From NCBI RefSeq assembly GCF_024580145.1, contig NZ_JANINI010000001.1, positions 306,741 to 370,740 on the forward strand: DNA of 64,000 nt, read 5' to 3'. This document shows positions 55,559 through 64,000 of the stretch, one piece after another. Under the pieces are notes generated by a model. That model saw only the letters and a list, made by a program, of their open reading frames with translations, made no database searches and was not told where the DNA came from. A program made the translations under genes and the position numbers. This DNA comes from Methyloversatilis sp. XJ19-49 (GTDB taxonomy: Bacteria > Pseudomonadota > Gammaproteobacteria > Burkholderiales > Rhodocyclaceae). How positions within the stretch are numbered: the first letter of the stretch is position 1; each line of letters begins with the position of its first letter.

Positions 55559-55969
55559 ATGCAGCATTCGCCCCCCATCACCGTATCCAGCCTCGATACC
55601 GCGCGCCTTTACCGTCTGCTGGACCGCGAGGCCTGCCGGCATCAGCCGGGCGCCGACGCCCTGCGCGATGAACTGGATCGCGCCACAACGGTGGCACCGT
55701 CCGACATGCCGCCGGGCGTCGTGACGATGAATTCCACGGTGCGCTTCATCGATGACTCGAACGGCGCCATCTTCGAGCTCAAGCTCGTGTATCCGGAATC
55801 CAGCGGCGTCTCCGGCACGGTGTCAGTGCTGGCGCCGATCGGCAGTGCGTTGCTCGGCCTGTCGGTCGGCCAGGCCATCCCGTGGCAGGTGCCGGGCGGG
55901 CGGCAGATCTCGGTGCGCGTGCTCGATGTGCTGATGCAGCCCGAAGCGATGGGCGATTACGTCAGCTGA
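55559..55969 (+). CDS. rnk: Rnk/GreA-family nucleoside diphosphate kinase regulator
   Basis: A 136-residue protein of the Rnk family: a short N-terminal arm (SSLDTARLYRLLDR) and a C-terminal GreA-like FKBP domain (VTMNSTVRFIDDSNGAIFELKLVYPE ... VSVLAPIGSALLGLSVGQAIPW). Rnk binds RNA polymerase in E. coli. GAGGTG precedes the ATG. Separated from the next gene by a bidirectional terminator. Confidence 0.88.
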   Translation: MQHSPPITVSSLDTARLYRLLDREACRHQPGADALRDELDRATTVAPSDMPPGVVTMNSTVRFIDDSNGAIFELKLVYPESSGVSGTVSVLAPIGSALLGLSVGQAIPWQVPGGRQISVRVLDVLMQPEAMGDYVS

Positions 55970-55989
55970 ACGCAGGCGCGCCGCAAAGA

Positions 55990-56022
55990 AAAAGGCCGGC
56001 ACATGTGCCGGCCTTTTTTGTC
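55990..56022. terminator. Bidirectional intrinsic terminator
   Basis: The 20-bp perfect palindrome GGCCGGCACATGTGCCGGCC (55994-56013) with A-tracts before and T6 after, between convergent rnk and the second PEP-CTERM gene. Confidence 0.92.
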
Positions 56023-56034
56023 AGCGTCGCCGGT

Positions 56035-56643
56035 TCAGCTGCGACGGTAGGCGATGGCGCCGATCAGGCCGAGACCGGCGATCAGCAGCGCCCAGGTTTC
56101 AGGTTCCGGCACCACGGCCACGCCGCTGAAGCTCACTTCCGACACCGAAAACGCGTTGTCGCCGCTGACGGCATAGATGCGGGCGTAGCGCGCAACCGTG
56201 GTCGGGAAGTCGATGGTCGCCTGGTATTCCGGATCACCCGCCACGCTGGAAATGATTTCGCTGCCGAAATTCGACTGGCCCTCGAATGCGAGGTTGGTGA
56301 ACAGCGTGTTCCACGCCGATCCATCGAGCGACACCTGAACCTGGTAGAAATCGTTGTGATCGACGCCGATGAGCACGTCGCTCAGCGTGTAGAGCTGACC
56401 GAAGTCGAAATCGAGCGTGACGCCGCTGCTGCCGACCTGATTGAACCAGGACACCGCATCCGTCTGGTACGGCGTGCCTTCCGGCGCGATGTAGCCATCG
56501 AACAGGATGGACAGATCGGCACCATCGATCAGGACGAGACCGTTGTTCGACGCCGACACCGGCGTGACGGGCGATGCCGCGAACGCGACCGGGGTTGCGA
56601 TCAGCGAAGCCGCGATCAGCAGGGACTTGAGCAGGGAAGTCAT
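56035..56643 (-). CDS. PEP-CTERM exosortase substrate protein
   Basis: A 202-residue protein: signal peptide MTSLLKSLLIAASLIATPVAFAA, a discoidin-like beta-sandwich middle (WFNQVGSSGVTLDFDFGQLYTLSDVLIGVD ... VARYARIYAV) and the tag VVPEPETWALLIAGLGLIGAIAYRRS. The middle suggests carbohydrate or surface binding. AAGGA precedes the ATG and a sigma54-like box is 40 nt upstream. Sorted by an exosortase encoded elsewhere. Confidence 0.93.
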   Translation of the reverse strand: MTSLLKSLLIAASLIATPVAFAASPVTPVSASNNGLVLIDGADLSILFDGYIAPEGTPYQTDAVSWFNQVGSSGVTLDFDFGQLYTLSDVLIGVDHNDFYQVQVSLDGSAWNTLFTNLAFEGQSNFGSEIISSVAGDPEYQATIDFPTTVARYARIYAVSGDNAFSVSEVSFSGVAVVPEPETWALLIAGLGLIGAIAYRRS

Positions 56644-56682
56644 GAATATCCTTCTTTATGTAGGGGGTGCTGAAATGTTACA

Positions 56683-56698
56683 AGCAAGTTGCAAACCA
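56683..56698 (-). promoter_or_regulatory. Sigma54-like promoter before the second PEP-CTERM gene
   Basis: On the minus strand TGGTTTGCAACTTGCT fits TGG-N9-TTGCW with GG at -24 and GC at -12, exactly spaced. It is about 40 nt before the ATG. Confidence 0.6.
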
Positions 56699-56781
56699 CT
56701 TTTACAAGCCATTGATTGAAATGGACTTGACTCAGCCGCAACGCCACGCTGTCAATTTTCTCGACGCGCCGGTCGGCTTGA

Positions 56782-57714
<933 letters not shown>

Positions 57715-57767
57715 GCAATGACGGCGGGCGGGTAATGCTGCGACAGACCGGCGCGGTGCCGCGATCC

Positions 57768-58673
57768 TTACGGATCGATCGGCGACCACTGCAGCGGCAG
57801 ACCGCCCGGTACGCGCAGCGCACCGGTCACCGCGATCCTGAGCAGGCGCTGCGCCCCGCGATGGGCAGCCAGTGCGTCGGCCAGTGCTTCTTCTTTCTCC
57901 ACGATGTGCGTGCGTCCGTTCACCTGCAGCAGGTCGCCGCTGTCGAAATCGATGAACAGCAGACCGGCGCGCGGCTCGAGCAGCAGATTGCCCAATGTGT
58001 TGAAGAAGAAGTTGCCGGCATAGTCGGGCAAGGTCAGCAGGTCATCCGGGCCGACCGTGACGAAGCCCGGATCACCGCCGCGATGCGACACATCGACGCC
58101 GGCCGCGTGCGCGCTCGCGATGAACAGCGTGTCGGCGCGCCTGATCAGCGCGCGCGCCGCGTCGTCGAGCGCCGGCAGCGGCTGCGCCGGTGCAGGCGGC
58201 GCGTCGTCACCGAAGAAAAAGGCTTCGCGCGTGCGGATGTATTTCGGGCAGTTGCCGAAGCTCTGCTCCACCTCGACATCGAAACCGGCCGCGCTTGCCC
58301 GGGCCACCGATCCATTCATCCTGTTGCGCCGCCGCGTGTGCGGCTGGATGCCGAGCAGTCCGAGCGGCGCGCCGACGCGCACGTGCGCGGCCAGCGGGCT
58401 GCCCGCCGGCGCCGGCGCAGCGACGCGCAGCGTGTGCGGATCGGGCGACTGCACGAAGCCCGGCGGGCCGGACAGCACCGAGGCCCAGGGCTGTCCGTCG
58501 GCGTCGACGCTGCCGACAACGAGAAACGGCAGCTGCGCGAAGAAGTCGCGATGCTGATCCGGCATGTGGTCGCGGATGGCGCGCGGGCCGATTTCGGCCA
58601 TGCGCGCCTGCATGCCGGCCTGCGCCTGCAGCGCGCGCTCGCCGTCGTGGAAGGGATCGCGGGGGGTGTCCAT
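57768..58673 (-). CDS. Pyridoxamine 5'-phosphate oxidase-family protein
   Basis: A 301-residue protein with two FMN-binding split-barrel stretches (FLVVGSVDADGQPWASVLSG and FITVGPDD-type VTVGPDDLLTLPDYAGNFFFNTLGNLL). The central part has CPKYIRTRE. It fits the larger PNPOx-like flavoproteins found next to GST or ferredoxin genes. Substrate unknown. It lies 5 nt after the GST gene. Confidence 0.88.
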   Translation of the reverse strand: MDTPRDPFHDGERALQAQAGMQARMAEIGPRAIRDHMPDQHRDFFAQLPFLVVGSVDADGQPWASVLSGPPGFVQSPDPHTLRVAAPAPAGSPLAAHVRVGAPLGLLGIQPHTRRRNRMNGSVARASAAGFDVEVEQSFGNCPKYIRTREAFFFGDDAPPAPAQPLPALDDAARALIRRADTLFIASAHAAGVDVSHRGGDPGFVTVGPDDLLTLPDYAGNFFFNTLGNLLLEPRAGLLFIDFDSGDLLQVNGRTHIVEKEEALADALAAHRGAQRLLRIAVTGALRVPGGLPLQWSPIDP

Positions 58674-58678
58674 GGCGA

Positions 58679-59326
58679 TCAGGCGCGCAGGCCGACAGGG
58701 CTGACCGGCATCGCGACGAAGCCGGGCAGCGCCTCGACGCGCGCCAGCCAGGCAAGCACGTTCGGGTAGTCGTCGAGCGACACATTGCCTTCCGGCGCAT
58801 GGGCGACATAGGTGTAGACCGCGACGTCCGCCAGTGTCGGCGTCGTGCCTGCCAGCCAGTCCTGCGTGACGAGTTCGCCGTCCATCACGGCGAGCAGGCG
58901 GTGTGCGCGGGCGATCACCTCCTGCGTGTCGAACTGGGCGCGGAACAGCGTCACCAGCCGCGCGGCGGCCGGACCGAAAGCGACCAGACCGGCCGCGACC
59001 GTGAGCCAGCGCTGCACCCGCGCCTGGCCGGCCGGGTCCAGCGGCAGCCAGCGGCCGGGCGCGTAACGTTGCGCCAGATAGACGAGGATGGCATTCGAAT
59101 CGGCGATCACCGTTGCGCCATCCTCGATCACCGGCACCTGGCCGAAACTGTTCTTCTGCAGAAAGGCCGGCGTCTTCTGTTCTGCGCCCGCCAGGTCGAC
59201 CTGGCGGAATTCGTACGGCAGACCCAGCAGTCCGAGCAACAGCTCGGCGCGGTGGCTGTGGCCGGACAGCTTGAAGCCGTGCAGCACGATGGGGGCATCA
59301 GGACGGTGGATGGCGGTCAGGGACAT
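58679..59326 (-). CDS. Glutathione S-transferase
   Basis: A 215-residue GST: thioredoxin-like N-terminal domain (LHGFKLSGHSHRAELLLGLLGLPYE, with FGQVPVIEDG and ADSNAILVYLA) and an all-helical C-terminal domain (TPTLADVAVYTYVAHAPEG). AGGAG precedes the ATG. Divergent LysR gene upstream and PNPOx gene downstream suggest a small detoxification operon. Confidence 0.93.
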   Translation of the reverse strand: MSLTAIHRPDAPIVLHGFKLSGHSHRAELLLGLLGLPYEFRQVDLAGAEQKTPAFLQKNSFGQVPVIEDGATVIADSNAILVYLAQRYAPGRWLPLDPAGQARVQRWLTVAAGLVAFGPAAARLVTLFRAQFDTQEVIARAHRLLAVMDGELVTQDWLAGTTPTLADVAVYTYVAHAPEGNVSLDDYPNVLAWLARVEALPGFVAMPVSPVGLRA

Positions 59327-59451
59327 GGCGTACTCCTCGGTTGGGTTTCGTGCCGCCGAAGGGCGACGCAACACACTATCCACGATCCAGTTCAGGCAAT
59401 AAATGAGCAATATCGGATAACACTGCTCCACTTATCGCAGTAATATCCGGC

Positions 59452-60363
59452 ATGGACACACTCAGGGCGATGCGCGCCTTCGTCAACATTGCGGAGCAGG
59501 GCAGCCTGACTGCCGCCGCGCGGGCACTCGACAGTTCGCTGCCGGCCGTCGTGCGCACGCTGGCCGCACTCGAGGCGCATCTGGGTGTGCGACTGATGAA
59601 CCGCACGACGCGCCGCATCGCGCTGACCGACGAAGGCCGCAGCTATCTCGAAAGTTGCCGTCAGGTGCTGTCGGCCGTGCAGGACGCGGAAGAGGCGCTG
59701 AAGGAAGGGGCGGCCGAGCCGTCGGGACCGATCACGCTGACCGCGCCGGTGCAGTTCGGCCTGATGCATGTGGCGCCTGTCGTCACCCGCTTCGCGCTGC
59801 AGTATCCGCAGGTGAAGCTGCGCGTGCTGCTGCACGACCGCGTGGTCAATATGCTGGAAGAAGGCATCGACGTCGGCGTGCGCATCGGTACGCTGGACGA
59901 TTCCAGCCTGATCGCACGACCGCTCGGCGCCATCCGGCGCGTGGTGGTCGCCAGCCCGGGCCTGATCGCCGCACACGGCGAGCCCGCACATCCGGACGCC
60001 CTGCGCGGCGTACCCTGCGTGCGCTTCACCGGCGCGTCGAGCCTGGCGTGGAGCTTTCACATCAACGGTCGCGCCGTCGCGGTACCGGTCGCCGGCAACC
60101 TCGAGTTCAACCACATCGCACCGGCGGTCGACGCCTGTGCCGCCGGCGCCGGTTTCGGCCTATTCCTGAGCTACCAGGTCAGGCCCTACCTCGCACGGGG
60201 TACACTGCGCATTGTGCTGCGCGAATTCGAGCCGCCACCGCGGCCGGTTCACATCGTGTACCCGCATGCACGCCTGCTGCCAGGCCGCACCCGGCTGCTG
60301 GTGGACTGGCTGGCGCGCGAACTGGGTGACGACAGCGGCGCATTCGCGCCGGATCAGGCGTGA
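59452..60363 (+). CDS. LysR-family regulator
   Basis: A 303-residue LysR protein: HTH MRAFVNIAEQGSLTAAARALDSSLPAVVRTL and substrate domain with VGVRIGTLDDSSLIARPLG. Divergent from the GST-PNPOx-msrP genes with 125 bp between, which should hold the operator. Confidence 0.93.
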   Translation: MDTLRAMRAFVNIAEQGSLTAAARALDSSLPAVVRTLAALEAHLGVRLMNRTTRRIALTDEGRSYLESCRQVLSAVQDAEEALKEGAAEPSGPITLTAPVQFGLMHVAPVVTRFALQYPQVKLRVLLHDRVVNMLEEGIDVGVRIGTLDDSSLIARPLGAIRRVVVASPGLIAAHGEPAHPDALRGVPCVRFTGASSLAWSFHINGRAVAVPVAGNLEFNHIAPAVDACAAGAGFGLFLSYQVRPYLARGTLRIVLREFEPPPRPVHIVYPHARLLPGRTRLLVDWLARELGDDSGAFAPDQA

Positions 60364-60526
60364 AATACGCATGACCCGGTGCGCGCTGCACAATGTCTGA
60401 ACTTGTCGGCCCGGCACCGCGTCACAGACGCGGTCATAGCCGGGGCAAGCGGATGAAGCTGCCATCACCCCCGGACAACCGGCAGCTCTTACAACACCCG
60501 CATCCGCCGGAGTAAAAACGAAAAAC

Positions 60527-62662
60527 ATGCAAGCCCATCAGGACACCCTTTTCCTGCGCACGCCCCGCCTCGATGCGACCGACCCGGACGCGCTGCGCAG
60601 CACGTTGCGCGATTACTTTCACGCCACCTTCAGCCGCTACGAACAGCTGTTCGAGGTACTGACCTGTGACGAGGCCTACTACCGGAAACCGATTTCGCTG
60701 CGCCATCCGCTCATCTTCTATCTCGGCCATACCGCAACGTTCTTCATCAACAAGCTGCTGCTTGCCGGTCTGATCGACGAGCGCATCAACCCGCGCTTCG
60801 AATCGATGTTCGCGGTCGGCGTCGATGAAATGAGCTGGGACGATCTGAACGAGTCGAATTACGACTGGCCGAGCGTGCAGGCGGTGCGCGACTACCGCAA
60901 CGCGGTGCGTGGCGTGGTGGACCGCGTCATCCACACGGCGCCGCTCGCCCCGCCGATCGGCTGGAGCCATCCGTGGTGGGTCGTCATCATGGGCATCGAG
61001 CACGAGCGCATCCATCTCGAAACCTCATCGGTACTGATCCGGCAGAGCCGGCTCGATTACGTGCGCCCGCACCCGGCCTGGGAGCCCTGCCGCGACGTCA
61101 GCGATGCACCGGACAACGCGCTGCACCCGGTCGCTGCCGGCGTCACACAACTGGGCCGGCGGCGCGATGACCCGATCTACGGCTGGGACAACGAATACGC
61201 GCAGCGTGAAGTCGCGGTCGATGCCTTCCAGGCCAGTCGTTTCGTCGTCAGCAACCGCGAATTCCTCGAGTTCGTCGACGATGGTGGCTACGCGAACGAA
61301 GCCTGGTGGGAGGACGAAGGTCGTGCCTGGCGCGCCTGGCGCACCGGCGATGGTCACCAGACCGCGCACCCGGAGTTCTGGGTCCGCACGGCCGATGGCT
61401 GGCATCTGCGGCTCATGCTCGAACAGGTGCCGATGCCATGGAACTGGCCGGTGGAAACGAATTACCACGAAGCCAAGGCCTTCTGTAACTGGAAGGCCGC
61501 GCGCAGCGGCGCGTCGGTCCGGCTGCCGACCGAAGACGAGTGGTACCGCCTGCATGACGCGGCGGGCGTGACCGAGGTACCGGAGAACGGCGCCGCGAGC
61601 GCCAACATCCACCTCGATCACTGGGCATCGTCCTGTCCGGTCGATCGTTTTGCCCACGGCGACTTCTTCGACGTGGTCGGCAATGTGTGGCAATGGACTG
61701 AAACGCCGATCTACCCGTTCGCCGGCTTCGATGTGCACCCGACGTATGATGATTTTTCGACACCGACCTTCGACGCGCGCCACAACCTGATCAAGGGTGG
61801 CTCGTGGATTTCCTGCGGCAACGAGGCGACGCGCGCATCGCGCTATGCCTTCCGCCGCCATTTCTTCCAGCATGCGGGGTTCCGATACGTGGTGAGCGAT
61901 ACACCGGCCACAGCGCCGAACGTCTATTACGAAAGCGACCGGCAGTTGTCCGAGTACGCCGAATTCCATTACGGCGACGAGTACTTCGGCGTGCCCAACT
62001 TCCCGAAGGCGCTGGCGCAGATCGCCATCGAAGCCATGGGCGGTCGCCCGGCCCGCCGCGCGCTCGATCTGGGCTGCGCCACCGGCCGATCCACCTTTGA
62101 ACTGGCACGTCACTTCGAACACATCACCGGCGTCGATTTTTCGGCCCGCTTCATCAACGCCGGCGTCCATCTGGCCGAACAGGGCGAACTGCGCTACACC
62201 TTGCCGGACGAAGGTGAACTGGTGTCGTACAAGACCCGCCGCCTGGCCGACATGGATCTGGACGCGGTGCGCGGGCGGGTCGACTTCCAGCAGGGCGACG
62301 CCTGCAACCTCAAATCGGTGCTGACCGGCTATGACTTCATGCTGGCCGCCAACCTGATCGACCGGCTGTACGATCCGGCCGCCTTCCTGAAGTCGGTGCA
62401 TGAACGCCTCAATGTCGGTGGCGTGCTGATGATCAGCTCGCCCTACACCTGGCTCGAAGAGCACACGAAACGCGAAGACTGGCTGGGCGGATTCAAGAAG
62501 GATGGCGAAAGCTGGACCACGCTCGATGGCATGAAGCTCATCCTGGGCGAGCACTTCCGTCCGCTCGGCGCGCCGCGCGACGTGCCTTTCGTCATCCGCG
62601 AAACGCGTCGCAAGCACCAGCACACGGTGGCCGAGGTCACGCTGTGGGAACGCGTGCGCTGA
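60527..62662 (+). CDS. ovoA: Ovothiol synthase OvoA with methyltransferase domain
   Basis: Iron sulfoxide synthase that joins histidine and cysteine, fused to the N-methyltransferase of ovothiol A synthesis. The protein has 711 residues. N-terminal DinB-like domain with iron ligands His68 (LGHTATFF), His159 and His163 (EHERIHLETSS); formylglycine-enzyme-like domain about 200-475 (GGSWISCGNEATRASRYAFRRHF); C-terminal SAM methyltransferase (RALDLGCATGRSTFELA). The full architecture marks OvoA rather than EgtB. The gene 14 nt downstream is the likely lyase. Confidence 0.95.
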   Translation: MQAHQDTLFLRTPRLDATDPDALRSTLRDYFHATFSRYEQLFEVLTCDEAYYRKPISLRHPLIFYLGHTATFFINKLLLAGLIDERINPRFESMFAVGVDEMSWDDLNESNYDWPSVQAVRDYRNAVRGVVDRVIHTAPLAPPIGWSHPWWVVIMGIEHERIHLETSSVLIRQSRLDYVRPHPAWEPCRDVSDAPDNALHPVAAGVTQLGRRRDDPIYGWDNEYAQREVAVDAFQASRFVVSNREFLEFVDDGGYANEAWWEDEGRAWRAWRTGDGHQTAHPEFWVRTADGWHLRLMLEQVPMPWNWPVETNYHEAKAFCNWKAARSGASVRLPTEDEWYRLHDAAGVTEVPENGAASANIHLDHWASSCPVDRFAHGDFFDVVGNVWQWTETPIYPFAGFDVHPTYDDFSTPTFDARHNLIKGGSWISCGNEATRASRYAFRRHFFQHAGFRYVVSDTPATAPNVYYESDRQLSEYAEFHYGDEYFGVPNFPKALAQIAIEAMGGRPARRALDLGCATGRSTFELARHFEHITGVDFSARFINAGVHLAEQGELRYTLPDEGELVSYKTRRLADMDLDAVRGRVDFQQGDACNLKSVLTGYDFMLAANLIDRLYDPAAFLKSVHERLNVGGVLMISSPYTWLEEHTKREDWLGGFKKDGESWTTLDGMKLILGEHFRPLGAPRDVPFVIRETRRKHQHTVAEVTLWERVR

Positions 62663-62676
62663 ACGGGACGACCGAT

Positions 62677-63843
62677 GTGAGCGTCGATTTCGACCGCCTC
62701 ATCGCGCGCGACGGCACGGCCAGCGTCAAGCACGACGGGCGCGCCAGCTACTTCGGTACGACGGCCGTGACCCCGCTCTGGGTGGCCGACATGGATTTCG
62801 CGGCGCCGCCCGCCGTGCTCGATGCGCTGGCGGCGCGCGCCGCGCACCCGGTGTTCGGCTACTCGCTCTACCCGGACGGTGCCTTCGATGCGCTGACCGG
62901 CTGGCTCGGAGCGCGGCACCGCTGGTCGGTCGCGCGGGAATCGGTGCTGATGTGCCCGGGCGTCGTGCCCACGCTGTACGCGGCGGTTCAGGCGTTCGCC
63001 GCCGAGGGTGAAGGCGTCATCGTGCAGCCGCCGGTGTACCCGCCCTTCTTCTCGGCCATCCGCGACACCGGCCGGCGCGTGATCGAAAACCCGCTGATCG
63101 AGCGCGACGGCCGCTGGACCCTCGATCTCGATCAACTCGAGCGCTGCGCCGCCGACGGCGCGAAACTGCTGCTGCTGTGCTCGCCGCACAACCCGGTCGG
63201 CCGCGTGTGGTCGCACGACGAGCTGGACGGCATGCTGGCCGTGGCGCGCCGCCACGGACTGGTCGTGCTGGCCGACGAAATCCACCACGACCTGATCTAC
63301 CCGGGCCACACGCACATTCCGCTGGCCACATTGGCGCAGCCGGGCGACCGCATCGTCACCACGGTGGCGCCGAGCAAGACCTTCAACATTCCGGGCCTGG
63401 GCCTGTCGGCGCTGATCGCGGACGACGCCGAGCGGCGCGCGATCGAAAACGTCTTCGGGCGCCTGCACGTCAGCGCGTCCAACCCGTTCAGCGTCGCCGC
63501 ATTCGAAGCCGCCTACCGCGACGGCGGCCCGTGGCTAGATGCGCTGATGACCTATCTGGCCGGCACGCGCGACGCCGTCATGCAGTTCGCCGCACAGCGC
63601 CTGCCCGGCATACGCGCCGTGCAGCCGGAAGGCACCTACCTGATCTGGCTGGACTGCCGCGCACTGGGGCTGAACGACCGCGCACTGCGCGAGTTTTTCG
63701 TCGACGGCGCACAGGTCGGCATGAACCCCGGCATCACCTTCGGCACCGGCGGCAGCGGTTTCATGCGGCTCAACCTCGGTTCGCCCCGTGCAGTCATTCT
63801 CGACGCGCTGGGGCGGATCGAGCAGGCGTTGTCACGGCGCTGA
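62677..63843 (+). CDS. PLP-dependent C-S lyase, OvoB-like (MalY/PatB family)
   Basis: A 388-residue fold-type I PLP enzyme of the MalY/PatB cystathionine-beta-lyase family. The PLP lysine is Lys234 (VAPSKTFNIPG), with SPHNPVGR and LADEIHHDL. Position directly after ovoA points to the lyase cleaving the histidyl-cysteine sulfoxide to 5-thiohistidine (OvoB). GTG start with GGGA upstream is chosen; the longer frame overlaps ovoA. Confidence 0.87.
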   Translation: MSVDFDRLIARDGTASVKHDGRASYFGTTAVTPLWVADMDFAAPPAVLDALAARAAHPVFGYSLYPDGAFDALTGWLGARHRWSVARESVLMCPGVVPTLYAAVQAFAAEGEGVIVQPPVYPPFFSAIRDTGRRVIENPLIERDGRWTLDLDQLERCAADGAKLLLLCSPHNPVGRVWSHDELDGMLAVARRHGLVVLADEIHHDLIYPGHTHIPLATLAQPGDRIVTTVAPSKTFNIPGLGLSALIADDAERRAIENVFGRLHVSASNPFSVAAFEAAYRDGGPWLDALMTYLAGTRDAVMQFAAQRLPGIRAVQPEGTYLIWLDCRALGLNDRALREFFVDGAQVGMNPGITFGTGGSGFMRLNLGSPRAVILDALGRIEQALSRR

Positions 63844-63926
63844 GCGACCCTTCGGGGGCAAGGGAGCGGCTGCCTGTGTTGGACCTGCCCTGTGGAAGAG
63901 GCCATATGGGCGCTGCGACGGTTTTT

Positions 63927-64000
63927 GTGGGAGCGGCGGCCTCGCCGCGATCGGCGCGTTGATCAACGATCATCGCGGCATCCATCGCGGCGAGGCCGCC
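63927..64000. repeat. REP pair cut by the window end
   Basis: A plus REP GTGGGAGCGGCGGCCTCGC continuing to 63951 and an inverted partner (63984-64000) still open at the last base. Same consensus as the REP copies near 47.8 and 49.9 kb. It lies downstream of the ovoB-like gene. Confidence 0.9.

Overview
The window is GC-rich, gene-dense DNA from a betaproteobacterium, most likely a methylotroph of the Rhodocyclales type (Methyloversatilis-like). This is inferred from gene content: a betaproteobacterial rpoE/rseA/mucB/rseC/mucD block beside lepA-lepB-rnc-era, PEP-CTERM exosortase substrates, an MxaD-like periplasmic protein, and a cluster resembling methylofuran/methanofuran cofactor synthesis. 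No rRNA, tRNA or CRISPR was seen.

Region 1 to 24.9 kb is conserved core genome. The minus strand carries lepA-lepB-DUF4845-rnc-era (era runs off the window start). Upstream of it, behind a terminator, lies the sigma-E operon rpoE-rseA-mucB-rseC-mucD-glutaredoxin. nadB is divergent from rpoE. The fatty-acid/phospholipid block (yceD, rpmF, plsX, fabH, fabD, fabG, acpP, fabF, ygfX) follows and has a good sigma70 promoter in front of yceD. Next come maf and an rsmI-like gene, then sppA, a Rieske protein, gph and rluC, and rne behind a leader of about 360 nt.

Region 25 to 35 kb holds an MxaD-like protein, a low-molecular-weight phosphotyrosine phosphatase, ttcA, a DHH phosphoesterase and a small envelope cluster (DUF4864, a secreted unknown, a Tat-exported M48 protease, a lipoprotein). 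Three cyclic-di-GMP genes follow (PAS-GAF-GGDEF; PAS-GGDEF overlapping an EAL gene).

Region 34.5 to 44 kb is a LysR regulator divergent from an efflux operon: an alpha/beta-hydrolase-like protein lacking its catalytic Ser, MFP, RND pump, outer-membrane factor and SDR. A heptamer-repeat hairpin, a DUF1993 gene and an MtfA-like peptidase follow.

Region 44.8 to 50.1 kb is the most unusual part. A HisA-like gene is divergent from ATP-grasp, MfnF-like and MfnE-like genes that probably make the furan C1 carrier. The cluster is seeded with REP-type palindromes. One REP is split by a complete IS110-family element whose upstream non-coding end folds into a plausible bridge RNA; both predicted target guides match the REP it sits in.

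Region 50.1 to 64 kb holds an HDOD protein, a MASE1-GGDEF cyclase, two PEP-CTERM proteins with sigma54-like promoters, a NYN/OST-HTH protein, an Rnk-like protein, an MsrP-like molybdoenzyme, a PNPOx-family protein, a GST with a divergent LysR, and an ovoA-ovoB-like pair for ovothiol. A second REP pair is cut by the window end.
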